9,137 nucleotides of DNA from an uncultured Lachnospiraceae bacterium (GTDB lineage Bacteria > Bacillota > Clostridia > Lachnospirales > Lachnospiraceae). Of this stretch, positions 1 to 7,338 are shown in pieces. Positions within the stretch are counted from its first letter, which is position 1. Each line of letters opens with the position of its first letter. A program made the position numbers and the translations under genes. The notes below the pieces were generated by a model that saw only the letters and a list, made by a program, of their open reading frames with translations, was not told the DNA's origin and did no database searches. The stretch is from the NCBI GenBank assembly GCA_937916415.1, contig CALGGH010000011.1, positions 1 to 9,137 on the forward strand, in the 5' to 3' direction.

Positions 1-2
1 AG

Positions 3-806
3 AATCCTTATGCCCGGAAAGACGCGCAGGACGGGGAGCAGGAGGAACAGCAGCCGTTATTCAGCGAAAGCATCATGCCTGAGGAACAGGAGGAACGGCA
101 GCCGTTATTCAGCGAAAGCATCATGCCTGAGGAACAGGAGGAACGGAAACATGCAGATAATGCAAATGATGCAAATGATGCAAATGATGCAAATAATGAT
201 TTCCTGGCGCATCTTGGCGAGGAATACATGGATGATTCTTCGATGGAAGAAGAAGAGGAAGAAGTGCAGCATCATGAGCGCAGGAGCATGAAACTTGAGG
301 AAGAACTGGACGCAACAGATGAGATAGGCATGTCGGTTCATGACGAGGAAGCCAGGGATCTGGACGCTGATGAACTGGATGCGGCTAAGGAATATGAAGA
401 GCTGAAGGACGCGGACTTCGCGGATGACGAGGCGGATGACCTGTCAGCCATGAAGGAAGAGCGGTTATGGGGCCAGATACCGAAGAGTGATGACGGGGAT
501 GAAGACATTGGCTTCCCTGAGATAGAAGGCGGTAAAGAACAGAAACAGGAAGAGCGGAGCAAGCAGGTTTCGCAGGTACGGGAGCCCCGGATCAACGAAG
601 ACGAAGAGGTGGACTTTCCCAAGATAGCCGACGCGGAGGAAGAGGAGAGACTGGAACTCGAGAAGGGCATCGTCAGCAAGATGGCCGACCTTAGGATGGA
701 TGATTTCACCGAAAAAGAAAAGGAGTACTACTACGAGCACGCACGCGAATTGTTTAACAAGGCCATGGAAGAACAGAACAGGCAGATTCGGGCTAAATAC
801 TCATGA
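3..806 (+). CDS. Acidic repeat-containing cytoplasmic protein, 5' end cut off by the window
   Basis: The reading frame is open from the first complete codon at 3 to the TGA at 804-806, giving 267 visible residues. The first in-frame ATG is at 75, but it has no ribosome binding site, and the 16-residue repeat in which it lies already runs in frame upstream of it. The true start is therefore almost certainly outside the window. The protein is dominated by Glu and Asp, has no membrane segment or signal peptide, and begins with a 16-residue tandem repeat followed by an Ala-Asn-Asp repeat. A Glu-rich run lies near codons 80-88, and the last 50 or so residues look helical and contain the motif KEYYYEHARELFNKAMEEQ. 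The stop codon overlaps the ATG of the next gene (ATGA), so the two are probably translationally coupled. I do not recognise a family. An intrinsically disordered scaffold or a partner of the following membrane protein is a guess. Confidence 0.75.
   Translation, partial: NPYARKDAQDGEQEEQQPLFSESIMPEEQEERQPLFSESIMPEEQEERKHADNANDANDANDANNDFLAHLGEEYMDDSSMEEEEEEVQHHERRSMKLEEELDATDEIGMSVHDEEARDLDADELDAAKEYEELKDADFADDEADDLSAMKEERLWGQIPKSDDGDEDIGFPEIEGGKEQKQEERSKQVSQVREPRINEDEEVDFPKIADAEEEERLELEKGIVSKMADLRMDDFTEKEKEYYYEHARELFNKAMEEQNRQIRAKYS
33..146 (+). repeat. 48-bp in-frame tandem repeat, 2.4 copies
   Basis: Copy 1 is 33-80, copy 2 is 81-128, and a third copy breaks off after 18 bases at 146. Copies 1 and 2 differ at only three bases (34, 38 and 49). 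The unit encodes 16 residues, EEQEERQPLFSESIMP in copy 2. Because 48 is divisible by three, gain or loss of units changes protein length without shifting the frame. Further copies may lie upstream of the window. Confidence 0.9.
153..194 (+). repeat. 9-bp in-frame microsatellite (GCAAATGAT)n
   Basis: Three perfect copies of GCAAATGAT lie at 162-170, 171-179 and 180-188. A degenerate copy (GCAGATAAT, 153-161) precedes them and a partial copy (189-194) follows. They encode repeated Ala-Asn-Asp inside the acidic protein, immediately after the 48-bp repeat. The unit length preserves the frame, so slippage would alter protein length only. Confidence 0.85.
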
Positions 807-1453
807 CTAAAGAACGTGAATCGATATATCTGAACGAATATCTGATGGTGGCGGCATGCATTTTTGCCGTCATCACCAGTTTGGCTTCATTATTACTGTT
901 CCGGACCGAGTCAGGGGCCTTCTCGGTATTTGAAACCCTGATCAAGTTTTTGACGACGGGCTTCATGCTCTTCGCATTCCGGCATTATAACTGGGACGTG
1001 GCCAAGGGACTGATGGGAGGAGTGCTTTTTTGCCTCATGTACCAGGAGGCACATTTCGTTCTCGGGGAACTGTGGGGAGAACAGGACTTTGACGTATATC
1101 TCGTGGCCGGGGTACAGGGAAGCCTGTATCTGGCAGCTGCGGGCATGTCATTCCTGATGACAGTCATAATCACGATCAATCATTTTTTCATTAGCTACGA
1201 GCATCGCGGTAATCCCAAAAACGTGGTGTTGAACCGCATGGCCATCATGTATAAGCTTGGGGTATACATGCTCCTGCTGGCAGCTAACAGCAAGCTGGGG
1301 TTCAAGCCTGCCCTGCTGTGGAAAAATGCCCTGCAGTATCTCTCTGACATGGCCACCCTGCTGCTCATAGTGAGCATCGAATCCCAGTTTGACTCATTTA
1401 AGGTGCTGAGGCAGGAACTTTTGTCATCCCGGCGTGATGGAGGTGGCAAGTGA
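803..1453 (+). CDS. Six-helix integral membrane protein of unknown function
   Basis: This 216-residue protein starts at an ATG that overlaps the TGA of the acidic-protein gene. There is no convincing ribosome binding site in front of it, so translation probably depends on coupling. Hydrophobic segments are visible at about residues 13-33, 43-60, 68-89, 101-127, 146-162 and 174-193, giving about six membrane helices. The C-terminus is short and charged (VLRQELLSSRRDGGGK). Charged residues lie in or next to helix 3 (YQEAHFVLGE), and helix 4 is followed by the loop NHFFISYEHRGNPKN. I see no transporter, kinase or protease motif and do not recognise the family. Its end overlaps the start of the next gene by one base, so the genes before and after it likely work with it at the membrane. 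Confidence 0.8.
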   Translation: MTKERESIYLNEYLMVAACIFAVITSLASLLLFRTESGAFSVFETLIKFLTTGFMLFAFRHYNWDVAKGLMGGVLFCLMYQEAHFVLGELWGEQDFDVYLVAGVQGSLYLAAAGMSFLMTVIITINHFFISYEHRGNPKNVVLNRMAIMYKLGVYMLLLAANSKLGFKPALLWKNALQYLSDMATLLLIVSIESQFDSFKVLRQELLSSRRDGGGK

Positions 1454-2427
1454 TGAGATCGCGTGAACGGCTTTCGGGAATATGGCTGATGGCCATGGCC
1501 CTTCTTTCGCTGGGAGCGTATACTGCCTTTTTCGTGGCGCAGATGTGGCTGAACGTGCTGCATGCATGGTATCTCGGACTTGCGGTCCTTCAGTTCGTGA
1601 CGCTCAACGTCTACCTGTGGGGGCCTGAGAAGCTTACGGCCAAGCCTCTGCGGGTTCTTTACCGCATTTTTTATGCCACGTCTTTTCTGGTGATCCCGTC
1701 GTTTGCCTTCATCTTCATGGGACTCGTCTCGCAGTATCACGTCAAGGTCCCCGGGAGCATCGACGCATCGGCGACGTCCGTGGAGGAGATCCGTCCGGGA
1801 GAGGAAACCGTGATCTATGACACCGGCACGGTGTACGTGTTTTTTCCTGAATATTCGGACGTCGACCTCGTGTGCGGCAAGAGACCCTCTAAGTCCGACA
1901 AGTCCATCACCTGGTGCAGCGGCGCGGCATTTCAGCATACCGTGAGCCTCGGGTTTACGCAGGAAAACGTGGAAGGCGACCACGCGGTGAACGGTACGCT
2001 GTATGAGAGTCCATATAACAAGGATGCTTTTGCGGCATTTACCTTTGCGGACGGCAATTACCATTTTGAGTTTGACGATCCTACGGGTGCCATAAGGGCT
2101 GCCGCGGACGCGGGCGGAAGCGGGTTCATGCAGTTCGGACTCATCCATGACGGGGAGACCGTCATGAGCTTCGACAGGCCGAGGGCCCGCTGCTACAGGA
2201 CGCTGGCGGAACTGAACGGCGGCGTATGCATCATCGATTCCGTGAACATGCTGCATTTTGATGAATTCATGGATGAGCTGCACAGGCTCGGCGTCACCAA
2301 CGCGGTGTACATGGACATGGGCGCCGGCTGGAACTATTCATGGTACAGGAACGCGTCCGACAAGGTCGTGACCCTGTTCGGCCTGCCCGTGCCATGGTCC
2401 CACAACTGGGTGACTTTTAGGAAATGA
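1453..2427 (+). CDS. Membrane-anchored protein with a phosphodiester glycosidase-like (NAGPA/DUF2233-like) domain
   Basis: I chose the ATG at 1453, eight bases after GGAGGT (1439-1444), giving 324 residues. A GTG one codon upstream (1450) is also possible. Three membrane helices lie near residues 10-32, 38-57 and 72-95, followed by a domain of about 220 residues that should face outside. That domain contains WCSGAAFQHT (residues 154-163), then RARCYRTLAELNGGVCIIDS and NAVYMDMGAGWNYSWYRN, and ends PWSHNWVTFRK. The order (a short strand, a region like 'LAELNGGVCIIDS' with a helix, then 'NAVYMDMG') matches what I know of NAGPA/DUF2233 proteins, which remove sugars from phosphodiester links. The usual LDGGGS-type motif is replaced by MDMGAGWNYS, a variant I associate with a Bacteroides-type subgroup. 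It is the last gene of the overlapping trio. The family assignment is moderate and the substrate is unknown. Confidence 0.65.
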   Translation: MRSRERLSGIWLMAMALLSLGAYTAFFVAQMWLNVLHAWYLGLAVLQFVTLNVYLWGPEKLTAKPLRVLYRIFYATSFLVIPSFAFIFMGLVSQYHVKVPGSIDASATSVEEIRPGEETVIYDTGTVYVFFPEYSDVDLVCGKRPSKSDKSITWCSGAAFQHTVSLGFTQENVEGDHAVNGTLYESPYNKDAFAAFTFADGNYHFEFDDPTGAIRAAADAGGSGFMQFGLIHDGETVMSFDRPRARCYRTLAELNGGVCIIDSVNMLHFDEFMDELHRLGVTNAVYMDMGAGWNYSWYRNASDKVVTLFGLPVPWSHNWVTFRK

Positions 2428-2464
2428 CAGACATGCCGCCATTCCCGGACGCTCCGGAGATGAG

Positions 2465-2506
2465 ATGAGATCAAAATCTTTTATTGATTCGAACCATAAT
2501 GACTGA
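2465..2506 (+). CDS. Possible 13-residue leader ORF overlapping the ABC ATPase start
   Basis: A short ORF (MRSKSFIDSNHND) starts at ATG 2465, five bases after GGAG (2456-2459), and stops at TGA 2504-2506. It overlaps the ATPase ATG at 2499 in another frame. The ATPase itself has no ribosome binding site at normal distance, so re-initiation from this short ORF would explain how it is translated. Such short ORFs also arise by chance, so this is a tentative call based only on spacing. Confidence 0.2.
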   Translation: MRSKSFIDSNHND

Positions 2507-3212
2507 ATCTGCAAACATTATAACGTCACACAATCTGATCAAGGATTTCACCGTGGGTGAGAGCATCGCCCACGTGCTCCGCGGGGTGGAGCTCGAGATC
2601 AAGGACGGCGAGTTCGTCGTGATACTGGGTCCATCCGGCTCGGGTAAGAGCACCATGCTCAATATCATCGGAGGGATCGAGACCATCACCGACGGGGAAC
2701 TGTTCTACCGTGATGAGCCGGTGCACGGGATGAAGCCCAGGGATCTTATAGAATACAGGCGCAGGCACATAGGCTTTGTTTTTCAGTTCTATAACCTGCT
2801 GCCTAACCTAAGCGCACTGGAGAACGTTACGCTGGCGGCGGAGCTGTCGGAGAATCCTCTGGATGCCGATGAGATGCTCAGGCGCGTTGGACTCGAGGAC
2901 TGGAGGAATCATTTCCCCTCAAGCATGTCCGGCGGACAGCAGCAGAGAGTGGCCATTGCCAGGGCACTGTGCAAAAACCCTGACATCCTCCTGTGCGATG
3001 AACCTACGGGCGCCCTGGACATCCGTACGGGCGAGGAGGTTCTGACCCTGCTGTCAGAATATAATAAAACCTATAAGACCACCATCATCATGGTCACCCA
3101 TAACGTCCTGATCTCACAGATAGCGGACAAGGTCGTGCATTTCAGGGACGGAGTGATACATCACGTGGACGTGAATGAACACCCCTTAAAGCCCGGTGAG
3201 GTGAACTGGTAA
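2499..3212 (+). CDS. ABC transporter ATP-binding protein, MacB/LolD type
   Basis: This cytoplasmic ATPase powers the FtsX-type permease encoded next. Counting from ATG 2499 (237 residues), it shows Walker A GPSGSGKST (44-52), a Q-loop in VFQFYNLLPNLSALENV (Q96), the signature MSGGQQQRVAIARAL (starting at 143), Walker B ILLCDEP (163-169), the D-loop GALD, and the switch histidine in MVTHN (H201). All catalytic positions are present and the length is normal. The start is uncertain: a TTG at 2484 would add five residues, but neither codon has a well-placed ribosome binding site. I prefer the ATG because family members usually have about 45 residues before Walker A. The stop TAA overlaps the permease ATG (TAATG), as expected for co-translated subunits. 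Confidence 0.93.
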   Translation: MTESANIITSHNLIKDFTVGESIAHVLRGVELEIKDGEFVVILGPSGSGKSTMLNIIGGIETITDGELFYRDEPVHGMKPRDLIEYRRRHIGFVFQFYNLLPNLSALENVTLAAELSENPLDADEMLRRVGLEDWRNHFPSSMSGGQQQRVAIARALCKNPDILLCDEPTGALDIRTGEEVLTLLSEYNKTYKTTIIMVTHNVLISQIADKVVHFRDGVIHHVDVNEHPLKPGEVNW

Positions 3213-5563
3213 TGAGACAATACGCGCGTAATGTCTTGAGGGGCGTCAGGAAAAACCTTCTTCAATATGCCGGCGTGGTTCTCATCATCGCCTTAGCGGT
3301 ATCCATCTTCATCGGTCTGTACGATTATGCCCGGAATCTGGGCGAGAATGTCTTTCCGTATTTTGAAGAATACAGCTTTGCGGACATATTTGCCGACGTG
3401 GACGGGATCACCCAAAAGGACCTGGAGGACTTGACCAAGGTCGAGGGCGTAGGCGAGATCTTTGGCCGGCAGTCCGCGGACGTGAGACTGGATACGGGTG
3501 AAAAGCAGATTGTAACCCTGCATCTGCTGGCGTATTCTCCTGCGGATTCCATGAATAAAATGAGGATCGCTTCGGATGACGGCACCATGGAGGGCAATGA
3601 GATATTCTTAAGCCAGGCCATGCAGGGCAAAAGACATTTTGAAATCGGCGACACCTTAGCCGTGATATATAAAGGCACCCGTACCGAGTTAAGTTATGCC
3701 GGAATGGTTAATTCTCCGCAGTATCTCTTCTATGTGCCCAGCAGTGACATACAGGCGCCCGTGGATGACCTGTACGCTTTTGCGGCAGTGGATGCAGACA
3801 GGCTGGGACAGATAACGGGTAAGAGCGATGCCGTAAATGAGATCGGGATCAAGGTGGAACCCGGAGTGGATCCCGACAGCTTCGTTCACGTCATTGAAGC
3901 CAGGCTGAAGGAAAAGGGCAGCGTGCTTTCCATCTGTGCCAGGAGGGATCAGGATGCCTATAACACCCTGACGGATGAGATAGACACCTATGAACTGGTG
4001 AGCATGCTCATACCCGTGCTCTTCCTCATAGGAGCCGCCTTCATGGTATACATCATACTGAAAAAGGCCATCGACAGTGACAGAACCATCATTGGCACGC
4101 TGAAGGCCATGGGCGCCCGTGATTCCGAGATCCTGCGGATCTATATGGGACTTAGCTTCATACTGGGCATGATGGGGACATTGATCGCTTATGGCATTTC
4201 ATATCCCATAGGCAATTCTCTTCTCGTGGATTCCGCAACCTATTATTCGCTGCCCCATCTCAGCTATCATTTCTTTGCCGTTCCCAGGATCATAGGGATG
4301 GTCTTTGGAGTGGGTACCGCGCTGCTGTCTACCTGGCTTGGGGTGAGGGAGGTCATGTCCATACAGCCCTCTGAGGCCATGAGGGCCAGTCAGCCCAGGA
4401 CCGGCAACGTCATAAACCTTCCCGGCTGGATCGATAAAAGGCTGAATGGCAGACAGAGAATAGCGATAAAGGCCATCTTCCGCAATCCCTTAAGATCCGT
4501 GGCGATAGCCTTCTCAATAAGCTTCCCCATCGCCCTGATCAGCACTGCCTTGTCTCTTACGACCTATATGAACGACAGCTCGGATAAGGTTTTGCAGATT
4601 CAGGAGGCGGGAGATTATAAGCTTGTTCTGTCCTCCTACGTGCCTTATGAGGATCTGCGCAAAGAGATCCTGGCCCTGGATCACGTGGTGAATGCGGAAC
4701 CATATGCCACCTTTCCGGTCACGTTAAGATATGGCAATGTCAAGGTGTCAAACTCGATCTGCGCATACGATCCGGGCGGCAGCCTGCGCAACGTCATGGA
4801 CAACAGAAATCATATACTTACCCCATCCTCGGATGCCCTGTTTGTGGATTCCCTGACGGCGGATAAGCTCGGGGTCGAAGAGGGGGACTGCATAACCATA
4901 CAGGAAAACATATTCGGGGGACATGAGATGAACGTCCCCATCGGAGCGATCTATGATACGTATGCTGAAAGCTGCGCATACCTGCCCATGGATGCGTTCT
5001 GCTCTCTCTTCGGACAGGAAGCCTGCGCTAACATGGTTCTATGCGCGGTAGAGAAGGATCATAAGGAGGATTTTCTGGTTCAGTTAAAGGATGCCGTGAA
5101 TCTGGATTACATAGTGGATAATGACCGTTTGCTCGTGGCATATTGGGAGATGAACGTAACCCTGGTCGTCATAGCATACGTGGTTGCCTTGTTTGCCATA
5201 GTTTCAGGCGGAGTCATGATATACAGCATAATAAGCATGAACCTGCGGGAACGCAAGGTGGAGTTTGGCACCATGATGGTGCTGGGCATGCGTCCCCGGG
5301 AGATCATGGAGATGATCCTGGTGGAGCAGCTGGTGTCACTGGCGGGTGGCGTGCTCATGACGGCGGGACTGTTGCCGATCATTAAATATACGTTCGAAAC
5401 TGCCATGGGAGACGACGGCTTTCTGTGTGACCTGCTGATCCGTCCCGGAGATTATCTCATGTCCCTGACCGGCTGCGCGGTGGTAACGTTCATCTCAGTG
5501 ATAATGGGCTATCGCGAGGTCCTCAGAGTCAATCTGTCGGACGTGTTAAAGGAACGAGGATAA
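3212..5563 (+). CDS. ABC transporter permease, two FtsX/MacB-like modules
   Basis: This 783-residue membrane subunit begins at an ATG overlapping the ATPase stop, with GGTGAGG upstream. Its layout is two similar halves. Helix 1 is at about 16-38, followed by an extracytoplasmic domain (about 41-258), then three helices (about 262-284, 308-335, 354-378) with the cytoplasmic motif IIGTLKAMGARDSEILRIYM between the first two. Helix 5 is at about 428-451, a second outside domain at about 455-642, then three final helices (about 647-672, 700-722, 749-765) with the matching motif FGTMMVLGMRPREIMEMI. This is the eight-helix type of mechanotransmission ABC permease, which typically exports peptides, lipids or antimicrobials across the membrane rather than through a central channel. 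The second outside domain carries six cysteines (517, 560, 588, 597, 605, 611), which may form disulfides. The substrate cannot be read from the sequence. Confidence 0.92.
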   Translation: MRQYARNVLRGVRKNLLQYAGVVLIIALAVSIFIGLYDYARNLGENVFPYFEEYSFADIFADVDGITQKDLEDLTKVEGVGEIFGRQSADVRLDTGEKQIVTLHLLAYSPADSMNKMRIASDDGTMEGNEIFLSQAMQGKRHFEIGDTLAVIYKGTRTELSYAGMVNSPQYLFYVPSSDIQAPVDDLYAFAAVDADRLGQITGKSDAVNEIGIKVEPGVDPDSFVHVIEARLKEKGSVLSICARRDQDAYNTLTDEIDTYELVSMLIPVLFLIGAAFMVYIILKKAIDSDRTIIGTLKAMGARDSEILRIYMGLSFILGMMGTLIAYGISYPIGNSLLVDSATYYSLPHLSYHFFAVPRIIGMVFGVGTALLSTWLGVREVMSIQPSEAMRASQPRTGNVINLPGWIDKRLNGRQRIAIKAIFRNPLRSVAIAFSISFPIALISTALSLTTYMNDSSDKVLQIQEAGDYKLVLSSYVPYEDLRKEILALDHVVNAEPYATFPVTLRYGNVKVSNSICAYDPGGSLRNVMDNRNHILTPSSDALFVDSLTADKLGVEEGDCITIQENIFGGHEMNVPIGAIYDTYAESCAYLPMDAFCSLFGQEACANMVLCAVEKDHKEDFLVQLKDAVNLDYIVDNDRLLVAYWEMNVTLVVIAYVVALFAIVSGGVMIYSIISMNLRERKVEFGTMMVLGMRPREIMEMILVEQLVSLAGGVLMTAGLLPIIKYTFETAMGDDGFLCDLLIRPGDYLMSLTGCAVVTFISVIMGYREVLRVNLSDVLKERG

Positions 5564-5612
5564 AAATTAAATGAGTATGGCTCGGACATGAACCGGGCCG
5601 GGGAGGAAAAAC

Positions 5613-7142
5613 GTGAAGAAGAAACTTATAACCAGGATCATGCTCTTGATCGTACTTTTAGCCGCGATCGGAGCATCCGTATACGTGATGACCGCTCCGG
5701 ATGAAGTGGAGGCGCAGAGGGCATCTCGCGGTTCCTTTAAGGATTATGCCAATGAGAACGGCGTGGTCAAAAGATATGAGGAACAGACCCTCGTGTCTGA
5801 GGTGGAGGGTGAAGTCACGGAGGTCCTGGTCAACAAAAATGATCAGGTAAAAAAAGGCCAGGTCCTGGCCCGGATATCCGCTGCCGACTATCAGTCAGAG
5901 ATCGCTCAGGCGGATCAGGCGATAGCAGGCCTGGAGGCCCAGAAGGACAAGGTGAGCGCTGATGCCAGGCAGTCGAGGCTGGAGCTGTCGGCTCAGGTAA
6001 GCGAGCTTCAGGCCCAGATAGATAAGGTTAAGGATACTACCGAGCTGGAGAGGCTTAACGGCATGAAGGAGATGACGCCCGGAAGCTATCTGGAGCTGGT
6101 GAGAGCCCAGTATAACGTGGCCGGAGCAGCCGTTAACGAGGCCAAGGCCAGGTATGATCTGGCCAAGACCGCCAGGGACGAGGGTGAGATGGATGAATCC
6201 GCATTTCGTGAGATAGAGGCTGACTATTATGAGAAGCAGAATCAATGGATGGAAGCCAAAAACAAGTTTGATTCCACCAACGGCCAGGCATGGGATTACG
6301 TAGGCACCGGCCAGAATCCTCAGTCCAAGGATCTTAACAGGGATTATTATAACTACACAATAGATTCGGCACAGAGAGACATAGCCATCCTGGAGACTCA
6401 GATAAACGGCTTGAGGAGCAGGATGGGCGATGAGGCGGAGACGGCCGAACTGGCTTCCATAGACGCGCAGATAGCCGCTCAGGAGGAAGAGATAAAAATG
6501 CTTAACCGCAAGATGGAAGCCTGCGAGGTCAAGGCAACCTCGGACGGAGTGTTATCGGACTTTCCCGTGAAAAACATGAGCAAAATATCTGAGGGAGACA
6601 CCCTGGCCGTGATCAGACGGGAGCAGGATAAATGCCTGGTTGAATGTGCGGTGCGGACGGAGGTTGAGGAGTGTCTTAAGGTCGGCGATCCCGTAAGCAT
6701 CATCAGGGATACGAAACAGGGAGAACGGATCGTGGATGGCGAGATCACGCAGATTTCCGATTATGCGGAGGAGGCCATTTCGTCCTTGGGAATGAAGGAG
6801 TACAGGACGGGGATCACGGTAACGTGTCCGGCTGACAGTGACTTAAAGGACGGATACCAGGTGACGGCACGGTTCATGCTCTACTCTGCCGATGACGTGC
6901 TGCTGATACCCATAAGCGCCTTATATAAGGTGAACGGACAGCATGCGGTGCTTAAGATCGAAAAAGGCCATACGGTATCATGTCCGGTCACCGTCGCCTA
7001 TAAGGGAACCGAACTGGTGGAGATCTCGGAAGGCCTAAGCGAGGGAGACGTATACGTCACCAACGTAAATATTAATGACGTCTCGGAAGGCATGCGCGTG
7101 AAAGAGGTACTTGAAGACGAATCTGAAATCAGGGAGAATTAA
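5613..7142 (+). CDS. HlyD/MacA-type membrane-fusion adaptor subunit
   Basis: The GTG start at 5613 is preceded by GGGAGG (5601-5606), giving 509 residues. An N-terminal membrane anchor spans about residues 5-27. The first lipoyl half follows at about 58-90 (VEGEVTEVLVNKNDQVKKGQ), then a long helical, Gln/Ala/Glu-rich hairpin at about 92-300, broken near 222-250 by a Tyr/Trp/Asn-rich stretch. The second lipoyl half lies at about 303-335 (CEVKATSDGVLSDFPV), and beta-barrel plus membrane-proximal domains run from about 340 to 500. This is the MacA-like partner of the preceding ABC pair and should sit outside the membrane, docked on the permease. Six cysteines (304, 341, 345, 354, 405, 457) lie in the beta domains, which parallels the cysteine-rich permease domain. 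The gene follows the permease after a 49-bp gap, so it is likely in the same operon. Confidence 0.9.
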   Translation: MKKKLITRIMLLIVLLAAIGASVYVMTAPDEVEAQRASRGSFKDYANENGVVKRYEEQTLVSEVEGEVTEVLVNKNDQVKKGQVLARISAADYQSEIAQADQAIAGLEAQKDKVSADARQSRLELSAQVSELQAQIDKVKDTTELERLNGMKEMTPGSYLELVRAQYNVAGAAVNEAKARYDLAKTARDEGEMDESAFREIEADYYEKQNQWMEAKNKFDSTNGQAWDYVGTGQNPQSKDLNRDYYNYTIDSAQRDIAILETQINGLRSRMGDEAETAELASIDAQIAAQEEEIKMLNRKMEACEVKATSDGVLSDFPVKNMSKISEGDTLAVIRREQDKCLVECAVRTEVEECLKVGDPVSIIRDTKQGERIVDGEITQISDYAEEAISSLGMKEYRTGITVTCPADSDLKDGYQVTARFMLYSADDVLLIPISALYKVNGQHAVLKIEKGHTVSCPVTVAYKGTELVEISEGLSEGDVYVTNVNINDVSEGMRVKEVLEDESEIREN

Positions 7143-7259
7143 ATGATGACGACGTTAATAAATGGAGATGCATCGTCGACTGACGACAACGAAGTAGCTG
7201 ACGACAAGATGGCGTTTTATAGTGAACGACAAATTATTTTTGTCGTTCACTATAAGTAA
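7143..7259 (+). CDS. Possible 38-residue small protein directly after the adaptor gene
   Basis: This ORF begins with ATG at 7143, the base right after the adaptor's TAA, and ends with TAA at 7257-7259. AGGGAG at 7131-7136 lies six bases upstream of the start, an excellent ribosome binding site. The predicted product begins MMTTLINGDASSTDDNEVAD, is acidic in its first half, and ends with a more hydrophobic tail (RQIIFVVHYK). There is no clear membrane helix. The final third is encoded by the perfect inverted repeat at 7217-7255, which argues that this part of the DNA may be under structural rather than coding constraint. I do not recognise the product. It could be a real small subunit of the exporter, a leader peptide for the flavodoxin gene, or a chance ORF. 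Confidence 0.35.
   Translation: MMTTLINGDASSTDDNEVADDKMAFYSERQIIFVVHYK
7147..7207 (+). repeat. Short direct repeats TGACGAC / CTGACGACAA
   Basis: TGACGAC occurs at 7147-7153, 7181-7187 and 7199-7205. The last two belong to a 10-base repeat CTGACGACAA (7180-7189 and 7198-7207) with an 18-base period. A related TGAACGAC occurs in the palindrome just downstream. They could be a cluster of protein-binding boxes or the remains of a small repeated element. Function is not shown. Confidence 0.4.
7217..7255. repeat. Perfect 17-bp inverted repeat with a 5-nt loop
   Basis: The left arm TTATAGTGAACGACAAA (7217-7233) and right arm (7239-7255) are exact reverse complements around TTATT. The RNA from either strand would form a long stable hairpin. 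Neither side is followed by a U-tract (GTAAAG on +, AACGCC on -), so it is not a typical intrinsic terminator. It stands between the exporter operon and the flavodoxin gene, so it may act as a 3'-end stabiliser or RNase-processing hairpin, an operator, or a dispersed repeat. Its core AACGACAAA recurs in the inverted repeat at 9088-9122. Confidence 0.85.
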
Positions 7260-7338
7260 AGAAGTCATCGAAACGCTACATTAGCTTTTATGAAACAGAG
7301 TAACTGATTTTTGCATTTAAGGCAAAGGAGGAAAGAAC

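Noticed and set aside
10..291. + strand open frame in the repeat region
   Set aside because: It is an alternative frame of the repeats. Its Met-Gln-rich product is a by-product of the GCAAATGAT array, while the acidic-protein frame continues to 806 and overlaps the next gene properly.
1195..2283. Long 362-residue open frame on the - strand
   Set aside because: It lies opposite two well-supported + strand genes with membrane and domain signatures. Its translation is rich in His/Arg/Pro and shows no domain, so it is a shadow frame.
2445..2457. CCGGA-CGC-TCCGG hairpin before the ABC operon as a terminator
   Set aside because: The stem is only five base pairs and no T-run follows directly.
5571..5591. 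Six-codon ORF between permease and adaptor
   Set aside because: The ORF is very short and its possible ribosome binding site is too far away; the adaptor has its own good site at 5601-5606.
7260..7338. Promoter for the flavodoxin gene
   Set aside because: I checked TACATT, TTATGA and TATAAG as -10 candidates. None has a recognisable -35 box at 16-18 bases, so no promoter is annotated.
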